A stretch of 64,000 bases of DNA from an uncultured Methylocystaceae bacterium (GCA_937870755.1 CALMZV010000100.1:40161-104160), one strand, 5' to 3'; shown: positions 8,615 to 17,952, counted from the stretch's first letter. The notes: generated by a model from the sequence alone, not told the origin. Numbers and translations: made by a program.

Positions 8615-9859
8615 ATGGGGCTTTCCAACCTGCGCGTGGATGGCGCGCGCCTGTGGGACGCGTTGATGGAGATGGCGCGGATCGGCGCGACGCCGAAGGG
8701 CGGCGTGAAGCGTCTGGCGCTGACCGATCTCGACCGCGCCGCGCGCGATCTGTTCGCGCGCTGGTGCGCGGATGCGGGGCTGACGCTTTCGATCGATGCG
8801 ATGGGGAACATGTTCGCGCGACGCGCGGGCGCGGACGAAACGCTCGCGCCGGTCGTGATCGGCAGCCATCTCGACACGCAGCCGACCGGCGGCAAGTTCG
8901 ACGGCGCGCTCGGCGTGATCGGCGCGCTGGAGGTCGCGCGCTCGCTCAACGATCTCAACATCCGCACGCGCCGGCCGATCGAGATCGTCAACTGGACGAA
9001 CGAGGAAGGCTCGCGCTTTGCGCCGGCGATGGTTTCTTCCGCCGTGTTCGCGGGGCTGATGTCGCTGGAGGAAGCCCGCGCCAGAGAGGATTTCGACGGC
9101 GTCGCGCTCGGCGCGGAACTCGGCCGCATCGGCTATGCGGGCGCAGCGCCCGTAGGCGGCCGGCCGTTCCACGCGCTGTTCGAACTGCATATCGAACAGG
9201 GGCCGATTCTGGAGGCCGAGAACGTCGACATCGGAATCGTCACGCACGGCCAGGGCATGAAATGGTACGAGATCGCGTTCGACGGGTTCGAGGCGCATGC
9301 GGGCTCGACGCCGATGGCGCGCCGGCGCGACGCGCTGGTCGCCGCCGCGCGGACGATCGAACGCGTGCGCGAGATCGCGCTGACGGAGGCGCCGCTCGGC
9401 GTGGGCACGACGGGCGTGATCGCGATCGAGCCGGGATCGCGCAACGTGATCCCCGGTCGCGCGTTCATGACTTGCGAATTCCGCCATCCGACGGAAGCCG
9501 CGCTCGCGCGGATGGACGCGGCGCTCGCCACCGCCGTCGCGCAGATCGCGGCGCAGGAGAAGGTTTCCGCGAAACTGGACCACGTGTTCGATTGCGCGCC
9601 GACGACCTTCGACGCCGATTGCGTGGCGATGGCGCGGCGGGCGGCGCGCAGTCTCGGCCTTTCCCATCGCGACATCGTGTCCGGCGCGGGGCACGACGCC
9701 TGCAACATCGCGCGCGTGGCGCCGACCGCGATGATCTTTTGCCCGTGCGTGGACGGGGTGAGCCACAACGAGGCCGAGGACATCAAGCCGAAATGGGCCG
9801 AGGACGGCGCGAACGTGCTGCTGCGCGCGGCGCTGGAGGCCGCCGAGATCGTCGCCTGA
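8615..9859 (+). CDS. Zn-dependent M20 hydrolase, N-carbamoyl-L-amino acid hydrolase type
   Basis: Amidohydrolase of 414 residues in the carbamoylase / allantoate amidohydrolase / beta-ureidopropionase branch of the M20 family. It would cleave an N-carbamoyl (ureido) group in the cytosol. Metal-site motifs are GSHLDTQPTGGKFDGALG, NWTNEEGSRFAPAM and FELHIEQGP; the dimerisation-lid region follows with GFEAHAGSTPM and GAGHDACNIA. Substrate specificity within the branch cannot be read from sequence. No hydantoinase or pyrimidine-reductase gene is nearby, so the pathway context is missing. Confidence 0.88.
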   Translation: MGLSNLRVDGARLWDALMEMARIGATPKGGVKRLALTDLDRAARDLFARWCADAGLTLSIDAMGNMFARRAGADETLAPVVIGSHLDTQPTGGKFDGALGVIGALEVARSLNDLNIRTRRPIEIVNWTNEEGSRFAPAMVSSAVFAGLMSLEEARAREDFDGVALGAELGRIGYAGAAPVGGRPFHALFELHIEQGPILEAENVDIGIVTHGQGMKWYEIAFDGFEAHAGSTPMARRRDALVAAARTIERVREIALTEAPLGVGTTGVIAIEPGSRNVIPGRAFMTCEFRHPTEAALARMDAALATAVAQIAAQEKVSAKLDHVFDCAPTTFDADCVAMARRAARSLGLSHRDIVSGAGHDACNIARVAPTAMIFCPCVDGVSHNEAEDIKPKWAEDGANVLLRAALEAAEIVA

Positions 9860-9932
9860 GCGGCTGCTTGCGGCCGAGGCCTGCGCCGTATAGGTTCCGC
9901 GCCGCCCGAGGCGGGCGAATGAGGGACGCAAC

Positions 9933-11234
9933 GTGCATATCGCGATGATCGGCTCGGGCTATGTCGGGCTGGTGTCCGGCGTGTGTTTCGCCGATTTCGG
10001 CCACGACGTCGTCTGCATCGACAAGGACGCGGACAAGATCGCGCAGCTGCGCGCGGGCCGCATGCCGATATTCGAGCCGGGGCTGAAGGAAATCGTCGAG
10101 AAAAACGTGCGCGAGGGCCGCCTGTCGTTTTCGACAGACATCGCAGCCGGCGTCGCGGCGGCGCAGGCGGTGTTCATCGCGGTCGGCACGCCCTCGCGGC
10201 GCGGCGACGGCTATGCCGATCTGTCCTTCGTCTACGCGGCGGCGCGCGAGATCGCCGAACACGTGCGCGACGGAACGGTGGTCGTCACCAAATCGACGGT
10301 GCCGGTCGGCGCGGGCGACGAGGTGGAGCGCATCGTCCGCGCGGCGCGGCCGGGGGCGAACATTCCCGTCGTCTCCAATCCGGAATTCCTGCGCGAGGGC
10401 GCGGCGATCGCCGACTTCAAACATCCCGACCGCATTGTCATCGGCACCGACGACGCGCGCGCGCGCGAGGCGATGCAGGAAGTCTACCGCCCGCTCCATC
10501 TCAACAACCATCCGCTGCTGTTCACCTCGCGCCGCACGGCCGAACTGATCAAATACGCCGCCAACGCGTTTCTCGCGACCAAGATCTCGTTCATCAACGA
10601 AATGGCCGACCTGTGCGAGGCCACCGGCGCGAACGTGCAGGACGTCGCGCGCGGCATCGGCCTCGACAATCGCATCGGCCGCAAGTTCCTGCACGCGGGG
10701 CCGGGCTATGGCGGCTCGTGTTTTCCCAAGGACACGCTGGCGCTGGTCAAGACCGGCCACGACGCCGGCAGCCCGCTGCGGATCGTCGAGACGGTGATCG
10801 CCGTCAACGACCAGCGCAAACGCGCGATGGCGCGCAAGGTGATCGCGGCCTGCGGCGGAAACGTGCGCGGCAAGACGATCGCGCTGCTCGGCCTGACGTT
10901 CAAGCCCAACACCGACGACATGCGCGACGCGCCCTCGCTCGCGCTCGTGCCCGCGCTGCAGGACGCCGGCGCCAAAGTGCGCGCCTACGACCCGGAGGGC
11001 ATGGCGCAGGCGGCGAGCCTGCTGGACAATGTGGAGTTCGCCGAAAGCGCCTACGCCTGCCTGAAGGGCGCGGACGCGCTGGTGCTCGTGACGGAGTGGG
11101 ATGCGTTCCGCGCGCTCGACCTCGACAAGGTGAAGGCGCTTCTGAACGCGCCCGTCGTGGTGGACCTGCGCAATGTCTATGCGCCCGCCGAAATGGACAA
11201 GCGCGGCTTTTGCTATTTCAGCGTCGGGCGCTGA
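9933..11234 (+). CDS. ugd: UDP-glucose 6-dehydrogenase
   Basis: Oxidises UDP-glucose twice to UDP-glucuronate with NAD+, feeding exopolysaccharide and LPS synthesis. The protein has 433 residues, standard size, and starts with GTG. The N-terminal Rossmann motif is MIGSGYVGLVSG; the central domain contains the catalytic cysteine in GPGYGGSCFPKDT (about residue 263); the C-terminal UDP-binding domain has LLGLTFKPNTDDMRD. It converges with the solute-binding protein gene. Its proximity to the glycosyltransferase 3 kb upstream is suggestive but they are not cotranscribed. Confidence 0.96.
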   Translation: MHIAMIGSGYVGLVSGVCFADFGHDVVCIDKDADKIAQLRAGRMPIFEPGLKEIVEKNVREGRLSFSTDIAAGVAAAQAVFIAVGTPSRRGDGYADLSFVYAAAREIAEHVRDGTVVVTKSTVPVGAGDEVERIVRAARPGANIPVVSNPEFLREGAAIADFKHPDRIVIGTDDARAREAMQEVYRPLHLNNHPLLFTSRRTAELIKYAANAFLATKISFINEMADLCEATGANVQDVARGIGLDNRIGRKFLHAGPGYGGSCFPKDTLALVKTGHDAGSPLRIVETVIAVNDQRKRAMARKVIAACGGNVRGKTIALLGLTFKPNTDDMRDAPSLALVPALQDAGAKVRAYDPEGMAQAASLLDNVEFAESAYACLKGADALVLVTEWDAFRALDLDKVKALLNAPVVVDLRNVYAPAEMDKRGFCYFSVGR

Positions 11235-11262
11235 AACCTCACGCCCGACGCCAGTTGCGCGG

Positions 11263-12471
11263 CTACTTGCTCGCGGCGTGCATTTCGCCGGCTTCCACCA
11301 GGCGGATCGGCTCCCACGTCTTGCCGTCGAATCGCGAGATTTGCAGTTTCTTGTACGGCGAATAATCGCCCGGCGAGATGCTGAGCGTGACGCCCGGCAC
11401 GTTGAGCGGCAACTGGATGTCCTTGAGACTGGTGACGACCTTCATCAGATTCTCGCGCGTGAGATCGTCGCCGCAGCGCTTGAGAACGAGTTCCGTCATC
11501 CAGGCCATGTTGTAGCCGGTCGAGTTGGACCCGTCGTTGGGGTCGGCGTTGTTGTTCCATTCCTTCATGAAGGCGAGATAGTCCTGCACGTCCTTGTCAT
11601 TGGCCCAGCGCGGGTCGGCCGGAATTTTCGACGCGATGGCGGTGACGAGACCGACGGCGTTCTCGAGTCCCGCCGGCGCCAGAGACGTCTTGATGGAACT
11701 CGCCACGGCCACGATGTAGTGCAGCGGCTTCCACCCCATTTCCGCGGCCTTGCGGATCGACTGGGCGGCGAATTTCGGCGTCGTCATATTGAAGAACACG
11801 TCCGCGCCCGAAGCCTTCAGCGCCACCATCTGAGAGTCGATCGTGGGATCGGTGACCTCGTAGGAAACTTCCTTGACGATCAGCGAGACCTTGTCGCCGA
11901 GACCTTCCTTGAAGCCGCGCACATAGTCCTTACCGGCGTCGTCGTTCTGATGCAGGATGGCGATCTTGGCGTTCGGCTTCTCCTGCAGAATGTATTTCGC
12001 CGCGATCCGCCCTTCCATCGTGTAGGAGGCGTAGAGCGGGACCGTGTAGGGATAGTTCTTCGGATCGTTCCATTTGTCGGCGCCGGTCGACAGGAAGAGG
12101 TGGGGCACTTTCTTCTGGTTCAGGTATTTGTGGATCGCGGTGTTGGTCGCCGTGCCGAGCGAGCCCATGTTGGCGAAAATCTCGTCGTTCTCGACCAGTT
12201 TGCGCGTCTGTTCGACCGTCTTGGGCGGCGAATAGGCGTCGTCGTAGGAAATGAAATTGATCTTGCGGCCGTTGACGCCGCCCTTCGAATTCAGGCGATT
12301 GAAATAGGCGGTCTCGGTCTTGCCGGCCGCGCCGTAGGCGGACGCCGGGCCGCTGTAGGGCATCGTCTGGCCGATCTTGATTTCCGTCTTCGTGACGCCG
12401 GTCGTCGTTTGGGCGTGGGCGAGGCCGCCGGCGAGCGTGGCCAAAGCGAATGCAAGCAGATGCGTTTTCAT
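11263..12471 (-). CDS. branched-chain-type ABC solute-binding protein (paralogue 1)
   Basis: Periplasmic binding protein of 402 residues from the Leu/Ile/Val-binding (type I fold) family. It has a signal peptide (LLAFALATLAGGLAHA), then the family start KIGQTMPYSGPASAYGAAGK, and two lobes with ISYDDAYSPPKTVEQTRKL. It closely resembles the next gene over its whole length. The permease (LivH/LivM) and ATPase (LivG/LivF) genes are absent from the window. In catabolic islands such proteins deliver organic acids or aromatic compounds as often as amino acids, which fits the acyl-CoA genes upstream on the same strand. Confidence 0.9.
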   Translation of the reverse strand: MKTHLLAFALATLAGGLAHAQTTTGVTKTEIKIGQTMPYSGPASAYGAAGKTETAYFNRLNSKGGVNGRKINFISYDDAYSPPKTVEQTRKLVENDEIFANMGSLGTATNTAIHKYLNQKKVPHLFLSTGADKWNDPKNYPYTVPLYASYTMEGRIAAKYILQEKPNAKIAILHQNDDAGKDYVRGFKEGLGDKVSLIVKEVSYEVTDPTIDSQMVALKASGADVFFNMTTPKFAAQSIRKAAEMGWKPLHYIVAVASSIKTSLAPAGLENAVGLVTAIASKIPADPRWANDKDVQDYLAFMKEWNNNADPNDGSNSTGYNMAWMTELVLKRCGDDLTRENLMKVVTSLKDIQLPLNVPGVTLSISPGDYSPYKKLQISRFDGKTWEPIRLVEAGEMHAASK

Positions 12472-12621
12472 GAACGTCCTCCCGTTGTGCGTTCTCGCGC
12501 GCGCGGCGTTCTGCGCCGTCTGACCGGGAGGCTAGGCTGAAAATCCGGACAGGGCCAGCGCCACCCATGCCCCTCGCGCATTGCTGCAAGCGCGAAGGGC
12601 GGCGCCGCCGGCCCGCATATG

Positions 12622-12649
12622 CAAAAGGCCGGCGAAAATCGCCGGCCTT
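12622..12649 (-). terminator. rho-independent terminator after paralogue 2
   Basis: An 8-bp stem GGCCGGCG/CGCCGGCC with an AU-rich loop is followed on the minus strand by TTTTGC. It lies 20 bases beyond the stop of the second solute-binding protein and would separate its transcript from the downstream paralogue. Confidence 0.8.
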
Positions 12650-12669
12650 CGCATGCGCGGAAAACGACC

Positions 12670-13875
12670 TCAGCCTTTGACGTCGGCGGAAATGACGCCG
12701 CCGAGCGGCTCCCACGTCTTGCCGTCGAACCGCATGATCTGCAGCTTGTCGTAGCCGGCGTAGTTGTCGGGCGTGATGGTGAGCGTGACGCCCGGCAGCG
12801 CGAGCGGCATCTGCACGTTCTTCAGGCTGGTGACGACCTTCATGAGGTTCTCGCGCGTGAGGTTGTTCCCGCACATCTCCAGCACCTTCACCGTCAGCCA
12901 CGCCGACATGTAGCCCGTGCCGACGCTGCCGTCGTTGGGGTCGGCGCTCGGATTCCACTGCTTGTTGAAGGCGAGAAACTCCTTCATGTCCGGCGCGTCC
13001 GCCCAGCGCGGATCGGCCGGGATTTTCGTGGCGACGGCGGTGACGAGACCGATGGCGTTCTCGACGCCCGCCGGCTCCAGCACGGTCTTGATGGAGGACG
13101 ACACGCTGACGATGTAATAGAGCGGCTTCCAGCCGAGTTCAGCCGCCTTGCGGATCGCCTGCGCGCCGAACTTCGGCGTCGACATGGCATAGAACACGTC
13201 GGCGCCGGATTGCTTGAGCGTGACCATCTGCGAGTCGATCGTGGGATCGGTCACCTCGTAGGACACCTCCTTCACGATCATGGAGGCGGCCTTGTCGCCC
13301 AGGCCTTCCTTGAAGCCCTTGACGTAGTCCTTACCCGAATCGTCGTTCTGGTAGAGGATCGCGATCTTGCCGTTGGGCTTGGCCTGCAGGATGTATTTGC
13401 CGGCCACGCGCCCTTCCATCAGATAGTTCGGATAGAGCGGGATGGTATAGGGAAAATTCTTGGGGTCGTTCCACTTCGCCGCGCCGGTCGACACGAACAG
13501 ATGCGGCATCTTCTTCTGGTTCATGTATTTGTGGATCGCCGTGTTGGTCGGCGTTCCGAGCGAGCCGAAATTGGCGAAAATCTCGTCCTGCTCGACCAGC
13601 TTGCGCGTCTGCTCGACCGTCTTGGGCGGCGAATAGGCGTCGTCGTAGGAAATGAAATTGATTTTGCGGCCGTTCACCCCGCCCTTGGCGTTGATCATGT
13701 TGTAATAGGCGGTCTCGGTCTTGCCCTGAATGCCGTAGGCCGACGCCGGGCCGCTATAAGGCATGGTGTTGCCGATCTTGATTTCCTTGTCGGTCACGCC
13801 CTGCGCATTCTGCGCCTGCGCGGCCATAGGCGCCGCCGCCAGTCCCAAGGCGAGCGCCAGAGTCGAAATTCGCAT
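12670..13875 (-). CDS. branched-chain-type ABC solute-binding protein (paralogue 2)
   Basis: A 401-residue periplasmic protein, clear paralogue of the gene 198 bases downstream. The signal peptide is LALALGLAAAPMAAQAQ; the mature part has KIGNTMPYSGPASAYG, NFISYDDAYSPP-like sequence and the same ending with QIMRFDGKTWEPLGG. The start is the ATG at 13873-13875, with GGGAGG just upstream. The open frame extends further upstream but that part lies over the enoyl-CoA hydratase and is not coding. It likely binds the substrate of the adjacent acyl-CoA pathway; the ligand is unknown and the transporter core is not local. Confidence 0.9.
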   Translation of the reverse strand: MRISTLALALGLAAAPMAAQAQNAQGVTDKEIKIGNTMPYSGPASAYGIQGKTETAYYNMINAKGGVNGRKINFISYDDAYSPPKTVEQTRKLVEQDEIFANFGSLGTPTNTAIHKYMNQKKMPHLFVSTGAAKWNDPKNFPYTIPLYPNYLMEGRVAGKYILQAKPNGKIAILYQNDDSGKDYVKGFKEGLGDKAASMIVKEVSYEVTDPTIDSQMVTLKQSGADVFYAMSTPKFGAQAIRKAAELGWKPLYYIVSVSSSIKTVLEPAGVENAIGLVTAVATKIPADPRWADAPDMKEFLAFNKQWNPSADPNDGSVGTGYMSAWLTVKVLEMCGNNLTRENLMKVVTSLKNVQMPLALPGVTLTITPDNYAGYDKLQIMRFDGKTWEPLGGVISADVKG

Positions 13876-13946
13876 TGCATCCTCCCAAATGCGCCGCCGT
13901 TCGCCGCGGCTCCGCGTCTGCGCGGGCGGGGCTTTCGCCACCCGCC

Positions 13947-14768
13947 CTATTTCTTCGGCGCCCAGTTCGGGCGACGCTTTTCCAGAAACGCCGATACGCC
14001 CTCCCGGAACTCCGCGCCCGAACGCACGCAGAGAATCTGGTTGCGATCCTCCAGCGCGATCGCCTGCTGGATGGAACCGGCGTCGATATTCATGTTGAGG
14101 CATTCCTTCGACAGGCGCAGGCCGAGCGGCGAGGTCAGCAGCATGTCGTCGACATATTGCGCGGCCGCCTCTTCCAGCTTGTCGACGTCCACCACCTCCG
14201 ACACGAGCCCCACGCGCAGCGCGCGGTCCGCATGGATGAAGCGACCGGTGAGGATGAGTTCGGAGGCGACCGACACGCCGACGAGACGCGGCAGGAAATA
14301 GGACGAACCGATATCGCAGCCGCCGATGCCGAGCTTGATGAAGGCGCAGTTCATGCGCGCGTCCGTGGCCGCGATACGGATGTCGGCGGCGAGCGCCAGC
14401 GCGAAACCGCCGCCGGCGGCCGCGCCCTGCACCAATGCGACGATCGGCTGCGGGCAGCGGCGCATCTTCATCACGATATTGGCGATGTGGCGCTGGGAAT
14501 CGAGACCGGTCTGCGTGTCGGTCCCGATGTCGTCGCCTTCGCTGTTGCGACGCGAGCGATTCTTGAGGTCGAGACCGGCGCAGAAGGCGCGGCCCGCGCC
14601 GCGCAGCACGACGATGCGCGTGTCGTAGTCGCGTTCGAGCTTTTCGAAATAGACGTTCAACGCATCGACCAGTTCGGGGTCGAGCGCGTTCAGCACGTCG
14701 GGGCGGTTGAGCGTGACCCAATCGACGGGGCCGCGCTTTTCAATCTTGAGAACCGGCTCGGCGCTCAT
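13947..14768 (-). CDS. enoyl-CoA hydratase/isomerase family protein
   Basis: Crotonase-fold protein of 273 residues acting on acyl-CoA thioesters. The oxyanion-hole segments are AGRAFCAGLDLKNRS and VQGAAAGGGFALALAADI. The following segment, IKLGIGGCDIGSSYFLPRLVG, has Gly-Cys-Asp-Ile where many hydratases have a catalytic Glu, while an Asp remains. It could therefore be an isomerase or a hydrolase and not a hydratase. It is transcribed with the solute-binding gene 71 bases downstream and belongs to the minus arm of the catabolic island. Confidence 0.87.
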   Translation of the reverse strand: MSAEPVLKIEKRGPVDWVTLNRPDVLNALDPELVDALNVYFEKLERDYDTRIVVLRGAGRAFCAGLDLKNRSRRNSEGDDIGTDTQTGLDSQRHIANIVMKMRRCPQPIVALVQGAAAGGGFALALAADIRIAATDARMNCAFIKLGIGGCDIGSSYFLPRLVGVSVASELILTGRFIHADRALRVGLVSEVVDVDKLEEAAAQYVDDMLLTSPLGLRLSKECLNMNIDAGSIQQAIALEDRNQILCVRSGAEFREGVSAFLEKRRPNWAPKK

Positions 14769-14830
14769 GCAGGCCTCTCTGGAGCGTTTCTTCCCGAAGA
14801 TCCGCGCGCCCGTCTTGCGCGGGCGTCGCG

Positions 14831-14860
14831 AAAAGCGCCGGCGGGCATTTCCGCCGGCGC
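14831..14860 (-). terminator. terminator after the HSD10-type dehydrogenase
   Basis: A 10-bp GC stem (GCGCCGGCGG/CCGCCGGCGC) with a 6-base loop is followed on the minus strand by TTTTCG. It lies nine bases past the SDR stop and before the next hydratase gene, so the minus arm may be divided into two transcripts. Confidence 0.78.
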
Positions 14861-14869
14861 ATGATGTCG

Positions 14870-15628
14870 CTAGCGCGGCGCCATGCGGATCGCGCCGTCG
14901 AGGCGGATCGTTTCGGCGTTCAGCATCGGGTTTTCGGCGATGTGGACCGCGAGCATGGCGTATTCCGACGGATCGCCGAGGCGCGAGGGGAACGGCACCT
15001 GCGAACCCAGCGAGCGGCGGGCTTCTTCCGAAAGGCCCATCAGCAGCGGCGTGAGGAACAGGCCCGGCGCGATCGTGTTCACGCGGATGCCGAAGCGCGC
15101 GAGGTCGCGCGCGATCGGCAGCGTCATGCCGACGACGCCGCCCTTGGAGGCCGAATAGGCCGCCTGGCCGATCTGGCCGTCGAACGCGGCGACCGACGCC
15201 GTGTTGATGATGACGCCGCGCTCCTCGCCGATCGGCTCCGCCTTGGAGGCTTCCTCGGCCATCAGGCGCAGCATGTTGAACGTGCCGATGAGGTTGACGT
15301 CGATCACCTTCTTGAACGCGTCGAGCGGGAAGGCGCCGTTCTTGCTCACGGTGGTGATGGCGTTGCCGATGCCCGCGCAGTTGACCAGCACGCGCACCGT
15401 GCCGTTCGCCTTCGCGGCGCCGGCGACAGCGGCCTTCGCATCGTCTTCGCTCGCGACATTGCCCACGAGCGCCACGCCGCCGAGTTCCTTGGCCACCTTT
15501 TCGGCGTTGTCCTTGTTGAGATCCATGACGGCGATCTTGGCGCCCTTGGCCTTCATCGCGCGCGCGGTCGCCGCGCCGAGGCCGGACCCGCCGCCGGTGA
15601 CGAGAACGGAAACACCATTGAGATTCAT
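14870..15628 (-). CDS. SDR 3-hydroxyacyl-CoA dehydrogenase, HSD10 (type II) like
   Basis: Short-chain dehydrogenase of 252 residues, NAD-dependent. Motifs are the cofactor site [12 protein letters not shown], the NNAG equivalent NCAGIG, the catalytic Ser in [10 protein letters not shown] and YSASKGG. The overall pattern with [12 protein letters not shown] and [10 protein letters not shown] matches 17-beta-HSD10 / 3-hydroxy-2-methylbutyryl-CoA dehydrogenases. It would oxidise the 3-hydroxyacyl-CoA made by the hydratases of this island before thiolysis. It is followed by its own terminator. Confidence 0.9.
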   Translation of the reverse strand: MNLNGVSVLVTGGGSGLGAATARAMKAKGAKIAVMDLNKDNAEKVAKELGGVALVGNVASEDDAKAAVAGAAKANGTVRVLVNCAGIGNAITTVSKNGAFPLDAFKKVIDVNLIGTFNMLRLMAEEASKAEPIGEERGVIINTASVAAFDGQIGQAAYSASKGGVVGMTLPIARDLARFGIRVNTIAPGLFLTPLLMGLSEEARRSLGSQVPFPSRLGDPSEYAMLAVHIAENPMLNAETIRLDGAIRMAPR

Positions 15629-15725
15629 TTTTGACCCCTCTTTCTAGCGGATGACGATTTTCGCGCCTGCGCGAAACCTTCGATGTTCGCGCGCGAAGCC
15701 TGTCCGCTTCACGCGCATGGGCGGC

Positions 15726-16832
15726 TCACGCGCGACCTTTGGTCCAGGCCTCCAGCGCATGCGCCACGTCGGTGTTGCCTTCGGCTGGCGAGCCCTGAAT
15801 CTGCGAGGGCGTACGCGAGAAACGCGGCGCGGGCGCGGGCTGGCGACGGCCGTTGTATTCCACGAACGTCTTGCGATGGGCGAGATGCGGATGGTCGGGC
15901 GCTTCGTCCAGCGTCTGCACAGCCATCGCGCAGGCGTCGGTGCCCTCGAGAATCTTGCTCCACTCGTCGCGCGTCCTGGTCTTGAAGATCGCCTCCAGCT
16001 TCTTCTGGAGCTTCGGCCAGCCGTCGCGGTCGCTCTGCGCCTTGAAGTCGGGATCGTCGACGCCCATGCGCTGCAGCAGTTCGGCGTAGAACTGCGGCTC
16101 GATCGCGCCGATGGAGAAATGCTTGCCGTCCTTCGTCTCGTAGACGCGATAGAAATGCGCGCCGCCGTCGAGCAGGTTGGTGCGCGGCTTGTCGGTCCAC
16201 ATGCCGATGGCGCGCATGGAATGGAACATGGTGATGAGGCTCGCCACGCCGTCGCACATCGCGACGTCCACCACCTGCCCCTTGCCGGACTTTTTCGCCT
16301 CCAGCAGACCGGCGAGCAGACCCACCACCAGATAGAGCGCGCCGCCGCCGTAGTCGCCCACGAGGTTGAGCGGCGACACGAGTTCGCCGTTGGAGGCGCG
16401 GAACGAATCGAGCGCGCCGGTGACGGCGACGTAGTTGATGTCGTGGCCGGCGGCCTGCGCGAGCGGGCCTTCCTGGCCCCAGCCGGTCATGCGGCCGTAC
16501 ACCAGACGCGGGTTGCGCTTGAGCGCGACATCGGGACCCAGTCCCAGCTTCTCCATCACGCCGGGACGGAACCCTTCGACGATCGCGTCCGCCTGTTCGA
16601 TCAGTTTCAGCGCGGCTTCGACATCCTCGGGCTTCTTCAGGTCGAGTTCGACGGCGTGGCGGCCGCGATTGACGAAATTGACGAGATGCGTGCGCGCCTG
16701 GCCGTGGCGATGGACGGACACCACGTCCGCGCCCATGTCCGACAGCATCATGCAGGCGAAGGGGCCGGGCCCGATGCCTGCGAATTCCAGAATCTTCACA
16801 CCAACCAGCGGGCCAGACGGCTTGTTCGACAT
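15726..16832 (-). CDS. family III CoA transferase / alpha-methylacyl-CoA racemase type
   Basis: CaiB/BaiF-family protein of 368 residues. The N-terminal signature is GIGPGPFACMMLSDMGADVV, followed by LDLKKPED, VEGFRPGVMEKLGLGP and RLVYGRMTGWGQEGP, the last being typical of the racemase (Amacr) branch. The C-terminal part has FSIGAIEPQFYAELL. Amacr epimerises 2-methylacyl-CoA so that a stereospecific acyl-CoA dehydrogenase can act, which would fit a methyl-branched substrate. A true CoA transferase cannot be excluded. Confidence 0.88.
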   Translation of the reverse strand: MSNKPSGPLVGVKILEFAGIGPGPFACMMLSDMGADVVSVHRHGQARTHLVNFVNRGRHAVELDLKKPEDVEAALKLIEQADAIVEGFRPGVMEKLGLGPDVALKRNPRLVYGRMTGWGQEGPLAQAAGHDINYVAVTGALDSFRASNGELVSPLNLVGDYGGGALYLVVGLLAGLLEAKKSGKGQVVDVAMCDGVASLITMFHSMRAIGMWTDKPRTNLLDGGAHFYRVYETKDGKHFSIGAIEPQFYAELLQRMGVDDPDFKAQSDRDGWPKLQKKLEAIFKTRTRDEWSKILEGTDACAMAVQTLDEAPDHPHLAHRKTFVEYNGRRQPAPAPRFSRTPSQIQGSPAEGNTDVAHALEAWTKGRA

Positions 16833-16964
16833 GGGTTTTCCCTCGTTGCACGGGCGCGCGCCCGTCCGGCGCGCGTCAATTCTGTTTGGAAATCTGCGGC
16901 GCGGGACGGCGCGCGTCCTTGCGCCTGAACAAGCGCGGCGGGCGCGGGCCCGCTGCGCCCGATG

Positions 16965-17747
16965 TCAGCGACCCTTCCAGACCGGCTTGCGTTTCTCGGC
17001 GAAAGCCTTCGGGCCTTCCACGAGATCGGCCGATTTGAACATGGCCTGCACGGCCGACCAGGATTCCTGCTCCTTGAAAGCCTGCTCGACCGACGGCGTC
17101 TGCAGACTCTTCACGACCGCCTGCTTGGAGGCGCGGATCGACATCGGGCTGAGTTCGCAGATTTTCAGCGCGAGCGCCTTGGCGGCCTGGAGCGCCTGAC
17201 CGGCCGGCGCGATCTCGTTGACGAAGCCGAGCTGCTTGCCCTCCTGCGGGGTCACGCGGCGGCCCGTGAGAATCATGCCCATCGCCTGTTTCTCGCCGAT
17301 CACGCGCGGCAGGCGCAAAAGGCCGCCGGCCATCGCGGCCAGACCCACGCTCGGCTCGGGCAGCGCGAAGGTCGCGTTCTCGGCCGCCACGATCAGATCG
17401 CAGGCCAGCGCCACCTCGAACCCGCCACCCATCGCAAAGCCATTGACGGCGGCGATATAGGGCTTGGTGGACTCGAAGCGCTGCGTGATGCCGCCGAACC
17501 CCGTGCGGCCCCAGCCGCGCTCGCCGCCGGCGGCGGTGTATTTGAGATCGTTGCCGGCCGAGAAGGACTTGTCGCCGGCGCCGGTGAGAACGCACACCCA
17601 CTGGTCGGGATCGGCGTCGAACGCGTCGAACACCTGCTCCATCTCCATATGGGCGGGCTTGTGCAGCGCGTTGTAGACCTCCGGCCGGTTCATCGTGACG
17701 ACCGTGATCGGCCCCTCGCGCTCGACGCGAACGAATTGATACGCCAT
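16965..17747 (-). CDS. enoyl-CoA hydratase/isomerase family protein
   Basis: Crotonase-fold protein of 260 residues. Oxyanion-hole motifs are DKSFSAGNDLKYTA and VNGFAMGGGFEVALACDL; the catalytic segment FALPEPSVGLAAMAGGLLRLP carries a Glu at the hydratase position. The start ATG at 17747 is preceded by GGAGGAA. A longer in-frame reading through 17924 is only translated repeat sequence and is not used. It is the first gene of the minus arm, divergent from the thiolase, with a 28-bp tandem repeat in its leader. Confidence 0.9.
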   Translation of the reverse strand: MAYQFVRVEREGPITVVTMNRPEVYNALHKPAHMEMEQVFDAFDADPDQWVCVLTGAGDKSFSAGNDLKYTAAGGERGWGRTGFGGITQRFESTKPYIAAVNGFAMGGGFEVALACDLIVAAENATFALPEPSVGLAAMAGGLLRLPRVIGEKQAMGMILTGRRVTPQEGKQLGFVNEIAPAGQALQAAKALALKICELSPMSIRASKQAVVKSLQTPSVEQAFKEQESWSAVQAMFKSADLVEGPKAFAEKRKPVWKGR

Positions 17748-17768
17748 CGGCCGTTCCTCCCTCGCCTC

Positions 17769-17849
17769 GCGGCTTCGCCGCTTCCTGGCTTCCATTGCGG
17801 CTTCGCCGCTTCGTGGCTTCCATTGCGGCTTCGCCGCTTTCTGGCTCCC
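17769..17849. repeat. 28-bp tandem repeat, about 2.9 copies
   Basis: Copies begin at 17769, 17797 and 17825. Each contains the small hairpin GCGGC-TTC-GCCGC followed by a spacer like TTCCTGGCTTCCATT. Copies differ by single bases (TTCCTGG, TTCGTGG, TTTCTGG). It lies directly upstream of the minus-strand hydratase start. There are no unique spacers, so it is not a CRISPR array. Confidence 0.9.
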
Positions 17850-17952
17850 GTCGTTTCCCGGATTTCGCGGTTCGCCCGCTTGCCTTATGCTGCCGCCCGG
17901 GAAAGTCCTGCGCGACACTCGCACAAGGCCGGAAGGCCCGCAAGATTTAATT

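Noticed and set aside
7439..9931. An 830-codon open frame on the minus strand
   Set aside because: Antisense to the L,D-transpeptidase and M20 hydrolase, both with intact catalytic motifs.
17769..17849. CRISPR array
   Set aside because: The repeats are directly adjacent with no unique spacers, and no cas genes are present.
17748..17924. N-terminal extension of the hydratase gene ending at 16965
   Set aside because: It only translates the 28-bp tandem repeat and lacks a ribosome site; the ATG at 17747 has GGAGGAA.
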